Assembly: GCA_016712445.1 (NCBI GenBank)
Contig: JADJRB010000001.1
Coordinates: 2,046,001-2,110,000, forward strand
Direction: 5' to 3'
Source of the DNA: Acidobacteriota bacterium
GTDB taxonomy: Bacteria; Pseudomonadota; Alphaproteobacteria; Caulobacterales; Hyphomonadaceae
Length of the DNA stretch: 64,000 nt
Below, one piece after another: positions 44,975-54,073 of the stretch. The first letter of the stretch is position 1. Each line of letters opens with the position of its first letter. Made by a program: the position numbers and the translations under genes. Under the pieces are notes generated by a model. It was not told the origin of the DNA, searched no databases, and saw nothing but the letters and a program-made list of their open reading frames with translations.

Positions 44975-45721
44975 TTAAGTCTTCTGCTTGCCCATGAAGG
45001 CGCCGATTCGCGCCTGCATGTCAGGCCCTACGCCCTCATTGTTAAGGATCTCCCACTGGAGCCCGCTATCCATGTCGCGCGCGTCGGTCGCCTCCAGCAA
45101 GCGTTTGTTAGCCGCATGGCTGAACGGCGAATTGGCGAGGATCTGCTTCGTCATGTCCTCGATGGCCGCGTCAAATTCCGCATCCGGAACTACCTTTTCG
45201 GCTAGCCCGATCCGGAAGGCCTCATCCGCGCGGATCATCTCGGCGGTAAACATCAGACGCTTGGCCGTCGCGATGCCGACGCGTTTCGGCAGGCGCTGGC
45301 TCATGCCCCAGATCGGCGTCAGCGCCCATTTCGCATGCGTGTCGCCAAAGCGCGCGCTCTCGGCGGCGATAATGAAATCAGCCGCCAGCGCCACTTCCAG
45401 CGCGCCGGTATAGCAGTGCCCGTGCACCGCTGCGATCACCGGCTTCGGCAGCTTCTCCATTAGCCGCAAAGTCTCCGAATGCCAGCCACGCGAGGGGACC
45501 TTCTCGCCCTCCGCAATGTCCGCAAGGTCATGCCCGGCCGAGAAACACTTGCCCGCCCCGCGCAACACGACGCAGCCGATGCTGTCATCCTTGTACAGAT
45601 CACTGACATGGTCGCGCAGTTCGCGGAACATGCCGACCGTGAGTGAGTTGAGCTTGTCCGGACGGTTCAGCGTCAGGATCGCCAGGCCGTCCTTGTTGGT
45701 GCGAGTAACGAGATCGCTCAT
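44975..45721 (-). CDS. Enoyl-CoA hydratase/isomerase family protein in P450 operon
   Basis: A 248-residue crotonase. LTLNRPDKLNSL, KCFSAGHDLADIAEG and AVHGHCYTGALEVALAADFIIAA give the CoA pocket and oxyanion hole. The loop THAKWALTPIWGMSQRLPKRVG is the hydratase region. Its ATG overlaps the stop of the upstream P450 gene by four bases (ATGA), so the pair is co-translated. It probably processes a CoA ester formed after P450 hydroxylation and SDR oxidation. Confidence 0.87.
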   Translation of the reverse strand: MSDLVTRTNKDGLAILTLNRPDKLNSLTVGMFRELRDHVSDLYKDDSIGCVVLRGAGKCFSAGHDLADIAEGEKVPSRGWHSETLRLMEKLPKPVIAAVHGHCYTGALEVALAADFIIAAESARFGDTHAKWALTPIWGMSQRLPKRVGIATAKRLMFTAEMIRADEAFRIGLAEKVVPDAEFDAAIEDMTKQILANSPFSHAANKRLLEATDARDMDSGLQWEILNNEGVGPDMQARIGAFMGKQKT

Positions 45722-47049
45722 GTGCCGAGATCCACCATCAGGGAAGAAATTGCATGCACGAATTGGTTTGGCGCCAGCACCTGCTCGCCCGTCCACTTCG
45801 CATTGGGGAACCGCGACAGGATCGCCCGATAGGCTGATTCCAGCTGCATGTTCGCCACGCGCTGCCCGAGGCAGACATGCGGCCCGTGCCCGAAGGAAAG
45901 ATGCTCCTTCGCATTTTCGCGCGTGATGTCGAACTGGTTGGGGTTCGCAAACTTCTCCGGATCGCGGTTCGCGGCCGGATAATACATCACCACCTTGTCG
46001 CCCTCGGCGATCGCCTGGCCGCCCAGCTCAGTGTCGGTGGTCGCGGTGCGGCGCATGTAGGTCACCGGCGTCACCATGCGGATCGCCTCGTGCACGAAGT
46101 TCGGGAACAGGCTGTCATCCGCCATCAGCTTCGCCTTCTGGTCGGGAAATTCCGTCAGCAGGCGCATGGTTCCGGACAGCGAGTTGCGCGTCGTGTCGTT
46201 GCCCGCAAACACGATCAGCAGCCACGAGCCGTCGAGGAACTCCGGAGACAGCGGCTTGCCGTCGATCTTCACGTTCGCGATCGCCGAGAGCAGGTCTTCC
46301 TTCGGCTCGCGCCGGCGCTCTTCCAGAATGTGACGCCCGAATTCGAACATCGCCTGGATCTCGCCCATGAACGCCATGATCTGTTCAGGCGTCACATTGC
46401 CGAGGCCTTCCTGCTGGGCCTGGTATTGCGAGGTTTCGAGGAAGTGCATCCAGTGCACCAGTTTCGGCCGGTCCGCCGCCGGCACACCGAGGATCTCACA
46501 CAGCGTGAACAGCGGCAGTTCGGCAGAGAACATCTCCACCATGTCGACCACCGGTCCCTGCTTTTGCATCGCGTCCAGCAGCTCGTTGACATACACATCC
46601 ACGCGCTTGCGCAGCTCGGCGACGAAGCCCTGCCGGAAGAACTGCATGTGCTCCATGCGCAGCGGCGTATGATAAGGCCGGTCGAGGTTGATCAACGAGT
46701 TGAGCGACGACGAATGCAGCAACGGATGGCGCGGCTGGTCGGGGCGGCCGTACGTCATCAGGATCCCGCCGCGCTGGCTGGAGTACGTCGCCGGGTCGAG
46801 TTCCACCTTCTTGACGAGTTCATAGCTCGTCACCGCCCAGAAGCCCGCGCCGGTCGCCTCGGGATGCCACATCACCGGCGCTTCGCTGCGCATCTTCGCG
46901 AAGGCGTCGTGGGTATAGCCGCCGCGCGAGGAGAAGGCCTCCGGCTGCGTCAGGTCGACCGGCGGCGCCAGCTTGTAGACCGGCGTGCGCCGCGGCGGCG
47001 CCGGCGGCGCTTCTTCCTGGTAGGTGTCGGTGACGTTCTGGAAAGTCAT
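45718..47049 (-). CDS. Cytochrome P450 (second of the operon)
   Basis: A 443-residue soluble bacterial P450. The heme thiolate is C393 in FGHGPHVCLGQR; the I-helix oxygen-activating motif is FAGNDTTRNS and the ExxR motif is HEAIRMVTP. It would need a ferredoxin and reductase, and none is encoded in the window. It lies 10 bases after the SDR stop and overlaps the crotonase start. The substrate is unknown; family style is that of P450s acting on terpenoids or steroids, which is only an inference. Confidence 0.93.
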   Translation of the reverse strand: MTFQNVTDTYQEEAPPAPPRRTPVYKLAPPVDLTQPEAFSSRGGYTHDAFAKMRSEAPVMWHPEATGAGFWAVTSYELVKKVELDPATYSSQRGGILMTYGRPDQPRHPLLHSSSLNSLINLDRPYHTPLRMEHMQFFRQGFVAELRKRVDVYVNELLDAMQKQGPVVDMVEMFSAELPLFTLCEILGVPAADRPKLVHWMHFLETSQYQAQQEGLGNVTPEQIMAFMGEIQAMFEFGRHILEERRREPKEDLLSAIANVKIDGKPLSPEFLDGSWLLIVFAGNDTTRNSLSGTMRLLTEFPDQKAKLMADDSLFPNFVHEAIRMVTPVTYMRRTATTDTELGGQAIAEGDKVVMYYPAANRDPEKFANPNQFDITRENAKEHLSFGHGPHVCLGQRVANMQLESAYRAILSRFPNAKWTGEQVLAPNQFVHAISSLMVDLGT

Positions 47050-47059
47050 GGCGCGGGTC

Positions 47060-47788
47060 TCACATTTCCTGTTCGATCGGGCGGATCACGATGTCGTTGA
47101 TGCCCATGTTGCGAGGGCTCGCGACGGCGAAGAGGATCGCGTTTGCGATGTCCTCGCCTTCAAGGCCCTTGTAGTTGAAGCGGGCGCCGATGCCGGCAAT
47201 CACGGCCGGATCCTTGATCGACAGGCCAAGTTCCGTGTTCACCTTGCCCGGATAGACGCAGGTGACCCGGATCTTGCCCGCAGTCTCCTTACGCAGCCCT
47301 TCGGAGATCGCCTTCACCGCATGCTTGGTGCCGCTATAGACGGCGGAGGTCGGATTGGTCATCAGTCCGGCTACGGACGATACGTTGATCACATGCCCGT
47401 CGCCGCGCTCCAGCATGTGCGTCAGCACCGCGTCGATACCGTAGAGCACGCCCTTGATGTTCACGTCGATCATCTGGTCCCATTCCGCCACGCGCCGGTT
47501 GGCGAGCGGGGAGAGCGGCATGATGCCCGCATTGTTGACGATGACATCCACCTTGCCGAAGGCCTTGATCGCCTCCTCGCCCAGCTTCAGCGTGTCGGCA
47601 TGGTTGGTCACGTCGGTGACGCGCCATTTGACATCGCCGCCAATTTCCTTTGCGAGCTCCTTCAGCCGGTCCTCGCGGCGGGCGGCGAGCATCACCTGCG
47701 CGCCGGCGCCCGCGAGCGCCTTGGCCGTCGCGGCGCCGATGCCGCTTGAGGCCCCTGTTACGATGACAGACTTGCCTGCAGCGGTCAT
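47060..47788 (-). CDS. Short-chain dehydrogenase/reductase between two P450 genes
   Basis: A 242-residue SDR of the NADP-leaning YdfG-like type: TGASSGIGAATA, LAARREDRL (basic residues at the end of strand 2), VTDVTN, VNNAGIMPL, the VSSVAG serine and YSGTKHAV. AGGAG precedes the ATG at 47788. It sits 10 and 15 bases from the flanking P450 genes, so it is certainly in the same transcript and probably oxidises the alcohol made by one of them. Confidence 0.9.
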   Translation of the reverse strand: MTAAGKSVIVTGASSGIGAATAKALAGAGAQVMLAARREDRLKELAKEIGGDVKWRVTDVTNHADTLKLGEEAIKAFGKVDVIVNNAGIMPLSPLANRRVAEWDQMIDVNIKGVLYGIDAVLTHMLERGDGHVINVSSVAGLMTNPTSAVYSGTKHAVKAISEGLRKETAGKIRVTCVYPGKVNTELGLSIKDPAVIAGIGARFNYKGLEGEDIANAILFAVASPRNMGINDIVIRPIEQEM

Positions 47789-47803
47789 GACGATCTCCTG
47801 AGA

Positions 47804-49141
47804 TTAGAATTTATACCGTACCGGGATGGATTTCGGACCGCCGACAAAGTTGGCCTTGATGAAACTCGGCTCGCCCGCAAGCTCGATCGACTTCACGCGG
47901 CTGAACAATTCTTCGTAGATCGCCTGCATTTCGAGGCGCGCCAGGTGCATGCCGAGGCACATATGCCCGCCATGCCCGAACGAGATCAGCTTGTTGGGGC
48001 TGCGGTCCACCTTGAACCGGAACGGTTCGTCGAACACTTCCTCGTCGCGGTTGCCGGAGGGATAGCACAGCAGCAGGCTCTCGCCCTTCAGCACCTTCTT
48101 GCCGCGCAGCGTGTAGTCGTCCTGCGCCGTGCGCATGAAATGCTTCACCGGCGTCGTCCAGCGGATCGCCTCGTCCACCGCCGTGCGCGACATTCCCTTG
48201 GGGTCCGCCATCATCTTCTTCAGCTGGGCAGGGTCCTGCAGCATCGCCAGCACGCCGCCGCCGGTCGAGGCGCTCGTCGTGTCATGGCCGGCCGCTGCCG
48301 TAATGATGTAGTAGCTCATCGCTTCCAGCTGGCCGATCGGCTCGCCGTCGACCATGCCATTGGCGATCACGGTCGAGACATCGTCCTTCGGATTGGCGCG
48401 CCGGTCGGCGGTGATCGCCGTGAAATACATGAAGAACTCGGCCAGCGTTGCCTGGATCGAGGCGAGGCCTTTCTCGACATCGCGCTCTTCGGCCAGCGAC
48501 TTGTCGCGCATCAGGTCTTCGTCCTGCGCGCCGAAAATCTCCTGCGTCAGTTTCAGCATCATCGGTTCGTCCGACTCCGGAACACCGAGGATTTGCATGA
48601 TCACGCGCAGCGGATAGTAGAGCGCCACATCGCGCTGGAAATCACACTCGCCGCCAAGGTCTTCCATCCGGTCGACATACTGCTTGGCAATCGTCTTGAT
48701 CGCGTCTTCGCGCTTCTTCACGTTCTGCGGCATGAACCATTCCTGGGTCAGGTGGCGCAGCTTGTAGTGCAGCGGGTCGTCCAGCTGCACGAGCGTCTTC
48801 AACAGGTGAGGTTGGCCGAACTTGGCGTACACGCCCTTTTCCGCCTCGTGATAGGACAGCATCTCGCGTTCGCCGTTGGTGAACAACGCGTTCTGGCGCG
48901 ACACTTCCATGATGTCAGCATGCTTGGTCACGGCCCAGAAGGGACGGAAGGCTTCCGGCTCGCACCAGGCCAGCGGATCTTCCTTGCGCAACCGCGCAAA
49001 GGTCGTGTCCAGCAGTTTCTGGTCGGCATACACGGCCGGCGTGACGATCAGGTCGCACGTCTGCGCCGCCGCCTCGCTCATGGTGCGCGCCGGATCGAAC
49101 TTCGTCTCGGGCGGCGTAGCGAGGGCGACAGTGTCGGCCAT
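47804..49141 (-). CDS. Cytochrome P450 (first gene of the operon)
   Basis: A 445-residue soluble P450. The heme ligand is C395 in FGHGGHMCLGMH, the I-helix motif is AAGHDTTSAS and ExxR is DEAIRWTTPV. GGAGGAAAC before the ATG is one of the strongest ribosome-binding sites in the window. It heads the five-gene operon running to 43885. The pseudouridine synthase gene ends 18 bases upstream on the same strand, so either read-through or a promoter inside that gene must drive the operon. The two P450s are clearly different from each other and not a recent duplication. Confidence 0.93.
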   Translation of the reverse strand: MADTVALATPPETKFDPARTMSEAAAQTCDLIVTPAVYADQKLLDTTFARLRKEDPLAWCEPEAFRPFWAVTKHADIMEVSRQNALFTNGEREMLSYHEAEKGVYAKFGQPHLLKTLVQLDDPLHYKLRHLTQEWFMPQNVKKREDAIKTIAKQYVDRMEDLGGECDFQRDVALYYPLRVIMQILGVPESDEPMMLKLTQEIFGAQDEDLMRDKSLAEERDVEKGLASIQATLAEFFMYFTAITADRRANPKDDVSTVIANGMVDGEPIGQLEAMSYYIITAAAGHDTTSASTGGGVLAMLQDPAQLKKMMADPKGMSRTAVDEAIRWTTPVKHFMRTAQDDYTLRGKKVLKGESLLLCYPSGNRDEEVFDEPFRFKVDRSPNKLISFGHGGHMCLGMHLARLEMQAIYEELFSRVKSIELAGEPSFIKANFVGGPKSIPVRYKF

Positions 49142-49159
49142 TGTGTTTCCTCCGGAATG

Positions 49160-50104
49160 TCAGGTGCGTCGCGGATTTTTCCGCCTGGGTTTCAATGTAT
49201 CCGGACGCGGCCCCCTGCCAAGGCGTGACTTAGCGGCAGGCGCCTTGGCGGGCGGCGCCGCATCGCGCGGGGCGCCAAGGCTCGCCAGCGCTTCGGCCAG
49301 CAGGGCCGGTGGAATCTCCTCCACCTGTCCGGGTTTCAACACGTCGAGCAAGAACGGGCCATAGCTCACCCGAATCAGCCGGTTGACGGTCAGGCCCACC
49401 GCTTCCAGCGCCCGGCGCACTTCGCGTTTCTTGCCTTCCGACAAAGTCACCGTCAGCCAGGAATTGGCACCCATCTCGCGGTCGAACACGGCCTTGATCG
49501 GCGCATAGCGCACGCCGTCGACCGTCATGCCGCTCGCCAGTTCTGCAATCTTCTGATCGGTCACCGTGCCCTTGGCGCGGGCGCGGTAGGTGCGCTCCAG
49601 CCCAGACTTCGGCAGTTCCAGGAACCGCGCCAGCTCGCCATCATTGGTCAGCAGCAGCAGACCCTCGGTCGTCAGGTCGAGCCGCCCGACCGTCACGACG
49701 CGGGGCAGGGACTTGGGCAACTCGTCGAAGATCGTGCGCCGCCCAGCCGGGTCGTCGGTCGTGGTGATCAGGCCAGACGGCTTGTGATACCGCCACAGCC
49801 TCGTGCCATCAGGCGCTTCAACTGTCCGGCGGCCCACCTTGATGGTCTCGCGTCCGGTCACCTTGAACGCTGCCGAGGTCAGCGTCTTGCCGTTCACGCT
49901 CACTTCGCCGGCCTCGATCAGCCGCTCGACTTCGCGGCGCGAGGCGATGCCAGCGCGGGCAAGGTACTTGGCAATCCGCTCGCCGCCCTCGTTCCATTCT
50001 TCATCGGTCTTGGGGGCAGGCGGCGCAGCCGGTTTCCGGTTTGCAGTGGGGCGCGCACCGGAAGGCTTCCGGTTTGGGCGGCCCGTCTCGCGACGCTCCG
50101 TCAT
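49160..50104 (-). CDS. RsuA/RluB-family rRNA pseudouridine synthase
   Basis: 314 residues. A basic N-terminal extension leads to an S4 RNA-binding domain (RIAKYLARAGIASRREVERLIEAGEVSVNG) and the catalytic domain with YHKPSGLI, the catalytic Asp in VGRLDLTTEGLLLLTNDG, and SEGKKREVRRALEAVGLTVNRLIR. It likely modifies 23S rRNA (RluB type). A further basic tail follows residue 275. The chosen ATG is at 50104; the frame is open for 20 more codons. Confidence 0.88.
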   Translation of the reverse strand: MTERRETGRPNRKPSGARPTANRKPAAPPAPKTDEEWNEGGERIAKYLARAGIASRREVERLIEAGEVSVNGKTLTSAAFKVTGRETIKVGRRTVEAPDGTRLWRYHKPSGLITTTDDPAGRRTIFDELPKSLPRVVTVGRLDLTTEGLLLLTNDGELARFLELPKSGLERTYRARAKGTVTDQKIAELASGMTVDGVRYAPIKAVFDREMGANSWLTVTLSEGKKREVRRALEAVGLTVNRLIRVSYGPFLLDVLKPGQVEEIPPALLAEALASLGAPRDAAPPAKAPAAKSRLGRGPRPDTLKPRRKNPRRT

Positions 50105-50126
50105 GATCTTGTCTTTCGGTTGGTGT

Positions 50127-50528
50127 TCAGCCCGTGAACTGGAGGATTGGCGCCGCAATGGCAAGCGCCAGCAGGATTTCGCTGCCCATCCAGATCAGCA
50201 CGATCCGCGCGCCGCTGCCCTTGTCGCGGTCCAGCACCAGTGAAAAGGCCCGCCCCATCGCCGCGCCCAGCCAGCCCGCCGCCAGCGGCAGGACAGCAAA
50301 CACGGCGACCGTTTCCGGCGCCTGAAGCACCAGCAGGAAGGTCATCAGGTGCGCCATCAGGAACAGGCCGCCATACGTCGCCCGGAACTCGGAATAGCCA
50401 CCCGGCCGCTCCGGATCGGCCTTCAGCCGCACGAAACGCGCGGCCCAGTCGGGCGAGAACAGCGCGCCGAGCCCCAGCAGTGCGCCGAAGCCGAGCCCGA
50501 GCAGGGAGAGGATTTCACCGTAATGCAT
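50127..50528 (-). CDS. Small four-helix membrane protein
   Basis: A 133-residue integral membrane protein with four predicted helices (LLGLGFGALLGLGALF, LFLMAHLMTFLLVL, VFAVLPLAAGWLGAAMG, VLIWMGSEILLALAI). The overall layout resembles DUF4345-like proteins, but I cannot confirm the family. The ATG at 50528 begins the hydrophobic protein; the longer open frame upstream is a shadow of the O-antigen ligase gene. It lies between that gene and the pseudouridine synthase gene on the same strand. Confidence 0.65.
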   Translation of the reverse strand: MHYGEILSLLGLGFGALLGLGALFSPDWAARFVRLKADPERPGGYSEFRATYGGLFLMAHLMTFLLVLQAPETVAVFAVLPLAAGWLGAAMGRAFSLVLDRDKGSGARIVLIWMGSEILLALAIAAPILQFTG

Positions 50529-50587
50529 GCGCGCCGGCCTTTCTGGACACTGGCCGCAAAGATAGGCCGGGCGGTCTTGTCGACCAG

Positions 50588-51913
50588 TTAAGCTGTGCGG
50601 GCCCGGGCCAGTTTCGGCCGCGGCGCAGGGGCAGGCGGCGCGGCCACGCTCGCCTTCGCCTGCAGGGCGGCGGCCGCATAGAAGCCGAACAGGGCGCAGC
50701 TTAACGCATTCGGCTGCCAAAAGATCGCGCTCTCGGAGAGGGAAAACAGCAGCAGCTGCACCAGTCCCAGTCCGGCAAACGGCGCCGCCCCGCCCAGCAC
50801 CGCCAGCATGCTTTTCAGGAGCGGCCAGCCCACCGCGACCGCCAGCAGCGCCATCCCCGGAATCCCCAGCGCGAGCCCGGTTTCCAGCCAGGTGTTGTGG
50901 GCGCTCGGCACGGCCCATTCCAGCCGCGAAGTGATCGCATAAGATGGTCCGTACGGGTCCGCCCAGAACGCGCCGAAGCCGTACCCCGTCCAGGGAGCGG
51001 CCTTGATCTGCGCCAGCGCCAGTTCCCAGATGTCGGTCCGCCCTGTCAGGGTCAGGTCCTTGCCGATCAGGCCTGCGGCCGTATCCGGCGCCAGCAGGAT
51101 GAAGGCGCCGGCTGCCACCGCCCCCACCGTCGCCATGTAGAACACGCCCAGCGCGGTCACCGCCGAACGCCGCCCGATCAGGTAGAGCCCGTACAGCGCG
51201 CCCGGCACGATCAGCGCCAGCAGCGCCGTGCGCGAGGCTGATCCCAGTACCAGCAGGACCGTCACCGCCAGCCCTGCGAGCCAGATCCCCCGCCGCGCCC
51301 GGTCGAGGCCGCACAGCGCCAGCATCACCAGCGCGGCGCGGGCCATGTCGCCGCCCAGCGCGTTTTTTTCGACCGTCACGCCCTTCCACGCGCCCGGATG
51401 CAGGTCATGGTCGACGCCGGCCCCCGGCAGGGCAAAAATCACGAGCAAATTCAAGGCGGCCCCGGTCAGGATCGCGGCCCCCACGAGGCGCAGGGTGCCG
51501 AGCCGGTCTTCCCTCAGCGCGAGGAACACGCCGAACAGCACGGTGAACCCCACCGCCACCGCACGCCGCGCGGTCACTTCCGGCGCAACGGACCAGGCCA
51601 CGCTCGCCGCCGTCAGCGCCAGCAGCGCAAACACCGGCCAGGCCGCCACCGCCGCGCGGGCCAGCGCGCCGATCCGCGCCGCCAGCACCACCAGGATGCC
51701 CAGATAGAGCGGATACCAGGCGGCCCGCGCCAGCGGATTTCCCGCGCCCGCAAGGTCTTCCGGCTCGCCGTTGCCGGTGATCGCAAATTTAATGATTTCC
51801 AGCAGCATCAGCACGCCGGCGAACACCACCGCCTGGTCAAACAGGCGGGCGATCCCCCGAACCTGCGGCCGGGGCGCACTTTGCAGCGGAATGGGCAGGG
51901 TGCGGACGGTCAT
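50588..51913 (-). CDS. O-antigen ligase/polymerase family membrane protein
   Basis: 441 residues with about ten to twelve membrane helices. The Wzy_C-type periplasmic loop is present around TLTGRTDIWELALAQIKAAPWTGYGFGAFW and SAHNTWLETGLALG, including the conserved Arg and His of O-antigen ligases and polymerases. It probably transfers or polymerises a surface glycan. No other polysaccharide genes adjoin, so it is an isolated locus or distant from its partners. It is divergent from flhF; the 172-base gap holds AT-rich DNA with a TTAAC at 51994-51998. Confidence 0.85.
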   Translation of the reverse strand: MTVRTLPIPLQSAPRPQVRGIARLFDQAVVFAGVLMLLEIIKFAITGNGEPEDLAGAGNPLARAAWYPLYLGILVVLAARIGALARAAVAAWPVFALLALTAASVAWSVAPEVTARRAVAVGFTVLFGVFLALREDRLGTLRLVGAAILTGAALNLLVIFALPGAGVDHDLHPGAWKGVTVEKNALGGDMARAALVMLALCGLDRARRGIWLAGLAVTVLLVLGSASRTALLALIVPGALYGLYLIGRRSAVTALGVFYMATVGAVAAGAFILLAPDTAAGLIGKDLTLTGRTDIWELALAQIKAAPWTGYGFGAFWADPYGPSYAITSRLEWAVPSAHNTWLETGLALGIPGMALLAVAVGWPLLKSMLAVLGGAAPFAGLGLVQLLLFSLSESAIFWQPNALSCALFGFYAAAALQAKASVAAPPAPAPRPKLARARTA

Positions 51914-52085
51914 GCTTCCCGTGTCGATGGTCTGCCCACTGATCGCCGGGGGAGGTGAATAGCCGGTAAACCCTAACTTCGCTTGGCAAAAAATTAACTA
52001 TTTCGCGGCTTCTCTGGAGCCTGAGTTCCGCGGTCCTTGGGAGAATCACTGTCCCGGCCGCCCAGCGTTGCGAGGAAGCCGCCCT

Positions 52086-53096
52086 ATGCGCATGAAGATG
52101 TTCGCCGCAGAGTCGATGGAAGCTGCCAAGGCGATGATCTTCGCGGAGATGGGCTCTGATGCCGTGATTCTTTCCGAACGCGAAGTCGAGGGCGGGGTCG
52201 AAGTCCGCGCCGCCATCGACCGGATGGGCGCCGCCGCCGTCGGCAACGAACCGGTGTTCCTGCGCGATGCCCGCGCCGGCGGCCATGGCCGCGGCGTCGA
52301 CAATCCGATGTTCGCCCGGGTCCGCGACGCGCTGCTCTGGCACGGCGCGCCGCAGCGCTTCGCCGACCGCGTGGCGCAGGAAGGCGCCGGCCGCAATCCC
52401 GGCCAGTTCCAGTCGCCCGAAGAGGCGATGGCCGAAGGCCTCGGCCGGATGATCACCTGCGATCCGATCCCGGCCCGCCTCGACCGCGACATCCTCCTCG
52501 TCGGCCCGCCCGGCCACGGCCGCACTGCTACTGCCGCCAAGCTGACGCGCCGCGCCTCGGTCGCCCGCGCCGAGATCGTGCCGCTCGCCGCCGACCTCGA
52601 CGGCTCCGGCGCCGGTGCCCAGCTGGCCGCCTACCTCGAACTCGAGCGCGAGCAGATCCGCGTCGCCGAAACGCCGGACGACCTCTTCGCCACCCTGCGC
52701 GCCCTGCGCAGCGAGAACCGCCGCTGCGTCATCGACCTGCCGGCGATCAACCCGTTCGAAGGCGACGACCTCGCCAGCCTGTCGGATCTCGTCGCAGCGA
52801 TCCGCGCCGAACCCATCCTCGTCCTGTCGGCCGAAGGCCATCCGGACGATCTCGCCGAAGCCGCCCGCGCCTTCCAGCGCGCCGGTGTTCGCCGCGCCAT
52901 TCTCACCAAACTCGATGTGGTCCGCCGCCGCGGCGGCGCCATCTCGGCCCTGACGTCAGCGGGCATCGCCTTCTCGCACCTCGCCATCACGCCGTTCATC
53001 GGCGGCGGCCTGGTGCCGGCGGCGCCGTCGCGGCTGTCCGCACTCCTCATCGAGGAAGCGCGCGGCGACGTCATCGCCCTCAGAGGAGCTGCCTGA
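52086..53096 (+). CDS. flhF: FlhF-like SRP-family GTPase with altered nucleotide-binding motifs
   Basis: 336 residues. The N-terminal MKMFAAESMEAAKAMIFAEMG and DAVILSEREVEGGVEV are typical of FlhF, which places flagella at the pole. The NG domain is recognisable, but the P-loop reads G140-PPGHG-R146-T, with Arg for the invariant Lys, and the G3 motif is DLPA instead of DTAG; TKLD (G4) is kept. It may therefore bind GTP weakly or act without hydrolysis. GAGGAAG precedes the ATG. flhG follows after four bases. Confidence 0.82.
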   Translation: MRMKMFAAESMEAAKAMIFAEMGSDAVILSEREVEGGVEVRAAIDRMGAAAVGNEPVFLRDARAGGHGRGVDNPMFARVRDALLWHGAPQRFADRVAQEGAGRNPGQFQSPEEAMAEGLGRMITCDPIPARLDRDILLVGPPGHGRTATAAKLTRRASVARAEIVPLAADLDGSGAGAQLAAYLELEREQIRVAETPDDLFATLRALRSENRRCVIDLPAINPFEGDDLASLSDLVAAIRAEPILVLSAEGHPDDLAEAARAFQRAGVRRAILTKLDVVRRRGGAISALTSAGIAFSHLAITPFIGGGLVPAAPSRLSALLIEEARGDVIALRGAA

Positions 53097-53100
53097 TCCC

Positions 53101-53940
53101 ATGAGCTTCACCATGCGCCGATCGCAGGACCGTCCCACCGTCCGCCCGCCGCCGCGGGTCACGCCCGCCTCCATCATTGCCGTCGCCAGCGGCAAGGGCG
53201 GCGTCGGCAAGACCTTCATGTCCATCACGCTCGCCTCCGCGCTGGCGAAAGCCGGCCGCCGCGTGCTGCTGGTTGATGGCGACCTCGGCCTCGCCAACGT
53301 CGATGTCCAGCTCGGCATCGCGCCGGAAACTGACCTCGCAGCCGTCGTCGCCGGCTGGGTCGAACTCGACGACGCTGTCACCCCCGTCGATGGCGGGGCA
53401 GGTGGCGGCGGCTTTGATGTGCTGCCGGGCCGCTCGGGCTCCGGCGCGCTCGCCGAACTGCCCACCGAGGAAGTCGCGCGTCTCGCTGCAGGCCTCTCCG
53501 CGCTCGCCCTCCAGTACGACCACCTCGTGCTCGACCTCGGCGCCGGCATCGAGGCCAACTGCATGCGCCTCGCCCGCGCCGCCGACAAATCCCTCGTCGT
53601 GATCACCGACGACCCTGCCTCGATGACCGACGCCTATGCCTTCATCAAGGTGCTGCGCGGTTACGCCCCGAACGTCGAACCCATCATCGCCATCAACCAG
53701 GCCGACACGCGCGCCGCAGGTCAACGCACCTACGAAGCCATCGCCCGCGCCTGCACCACCTTCCTCGGCTTCCGCCCGCGCCATGCCGGCACCGTAATGC
53801 GGGATCCGAAGGTGCGCGATGCCATCCGTTGTCAGAAGACATTGATTTCCACAGATCCCCAGGCCCAACCTGTCCAGGATGTGATGGCAATCGCCCAAAT
53901 GCTCATCGGCGAGGGGCAGCAGCCCTCGTTGGGAAATTGA
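53101..53940 (+). CDS. flhG: FlhG/MinD-type ATPase (flagellar number control)
   Basis: A 279-residue ParA/MinD-family ATPase. The deviant Walker A is SGKGGVGKTFM, followed by LLVDGDLGLANVDVQLG (Walker A' / switch I) and HLVLDLGAGIEANCM (Walker B region). The later INQADT base-recognition loop is intact. FlhG partners FlhF in setting flagellar number. Position directly after flhF with a four-base gap supports the name. The next gene is ctrA, whose product controls flagellar genes in relatives. Confidence 0.87.
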   Translation: MSFTMRRSQDRPTVRPPPRVTPASIIAVASGKGGVGKTFMSITLASALAKAGRRVLLVDGDLGLANVDVQLGIAPETDLAAVVAGWVELDDAVTPVDGGAGGGGFDVLPGRSGSGALAELPTEEVARLAAGLSALALQYDHLVLDLGAGIEANCMRLARAADKSLVVITDDPASMTDAYAFIKVLRGYAPNVEPIIAINQADTRAAGQRTYEAIARACTTFLGFRPRHAGTVMRDPKVRDAIRCQKTLISTDPQAQPVQDVMAIAQMLIGEGQQPSLGN

Positions 53941-53986
53941 TCCGTACTGGGAAATATGAAGATTTCGTCTGTGGACTGAGGCCTCA

Positions 53987-54066
53987 TTAACTTGTTGAAA
54001 AGAATGCGGCGTTAAGATTCACAAAGGTTAACAATCGGGCTAAACCAGCCTCAAGTGATTCGGGAG
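53987..54066 (+). promoter_or_regulatory. ctrA promoter region with GANTC and TTAA(C) sites
   Basis: Between flhG and ctrA there are two GANTC sites, the target of the cell-cycle methylase CcrM: GATTC at 54016-54020 and 54057-54061. Three CtrA half-site-like TTAA motifs occur at 53987 (TTAAC), 54012 and 54028 (TTAAC). This fits methylation-timed, autoregulated ctrA transcription known from Caulobacter. GGGAG (54062-54066) is the ribosome-binding site. Exact -35/-10 boxes are not assigned. Confidence 0.65.
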
Positions 54067-54073
54067 ACGAGCG

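Noticed and set aside
45877..47100. 407-codon plus-strand open frame over the second P450
   Set aside because: It is antisense to clear heme, I-helix and ExxR motifs. His/Arg-rich low-complexity content marks it as a shadow.
50529..51389. Minus-strand open frame joining the small membrane protein to upstream sequence
   Set aside because: It overlaps the O-antigen ligase gene in another frame and has no homology-like features. The membrane protein has its own start at 50528.
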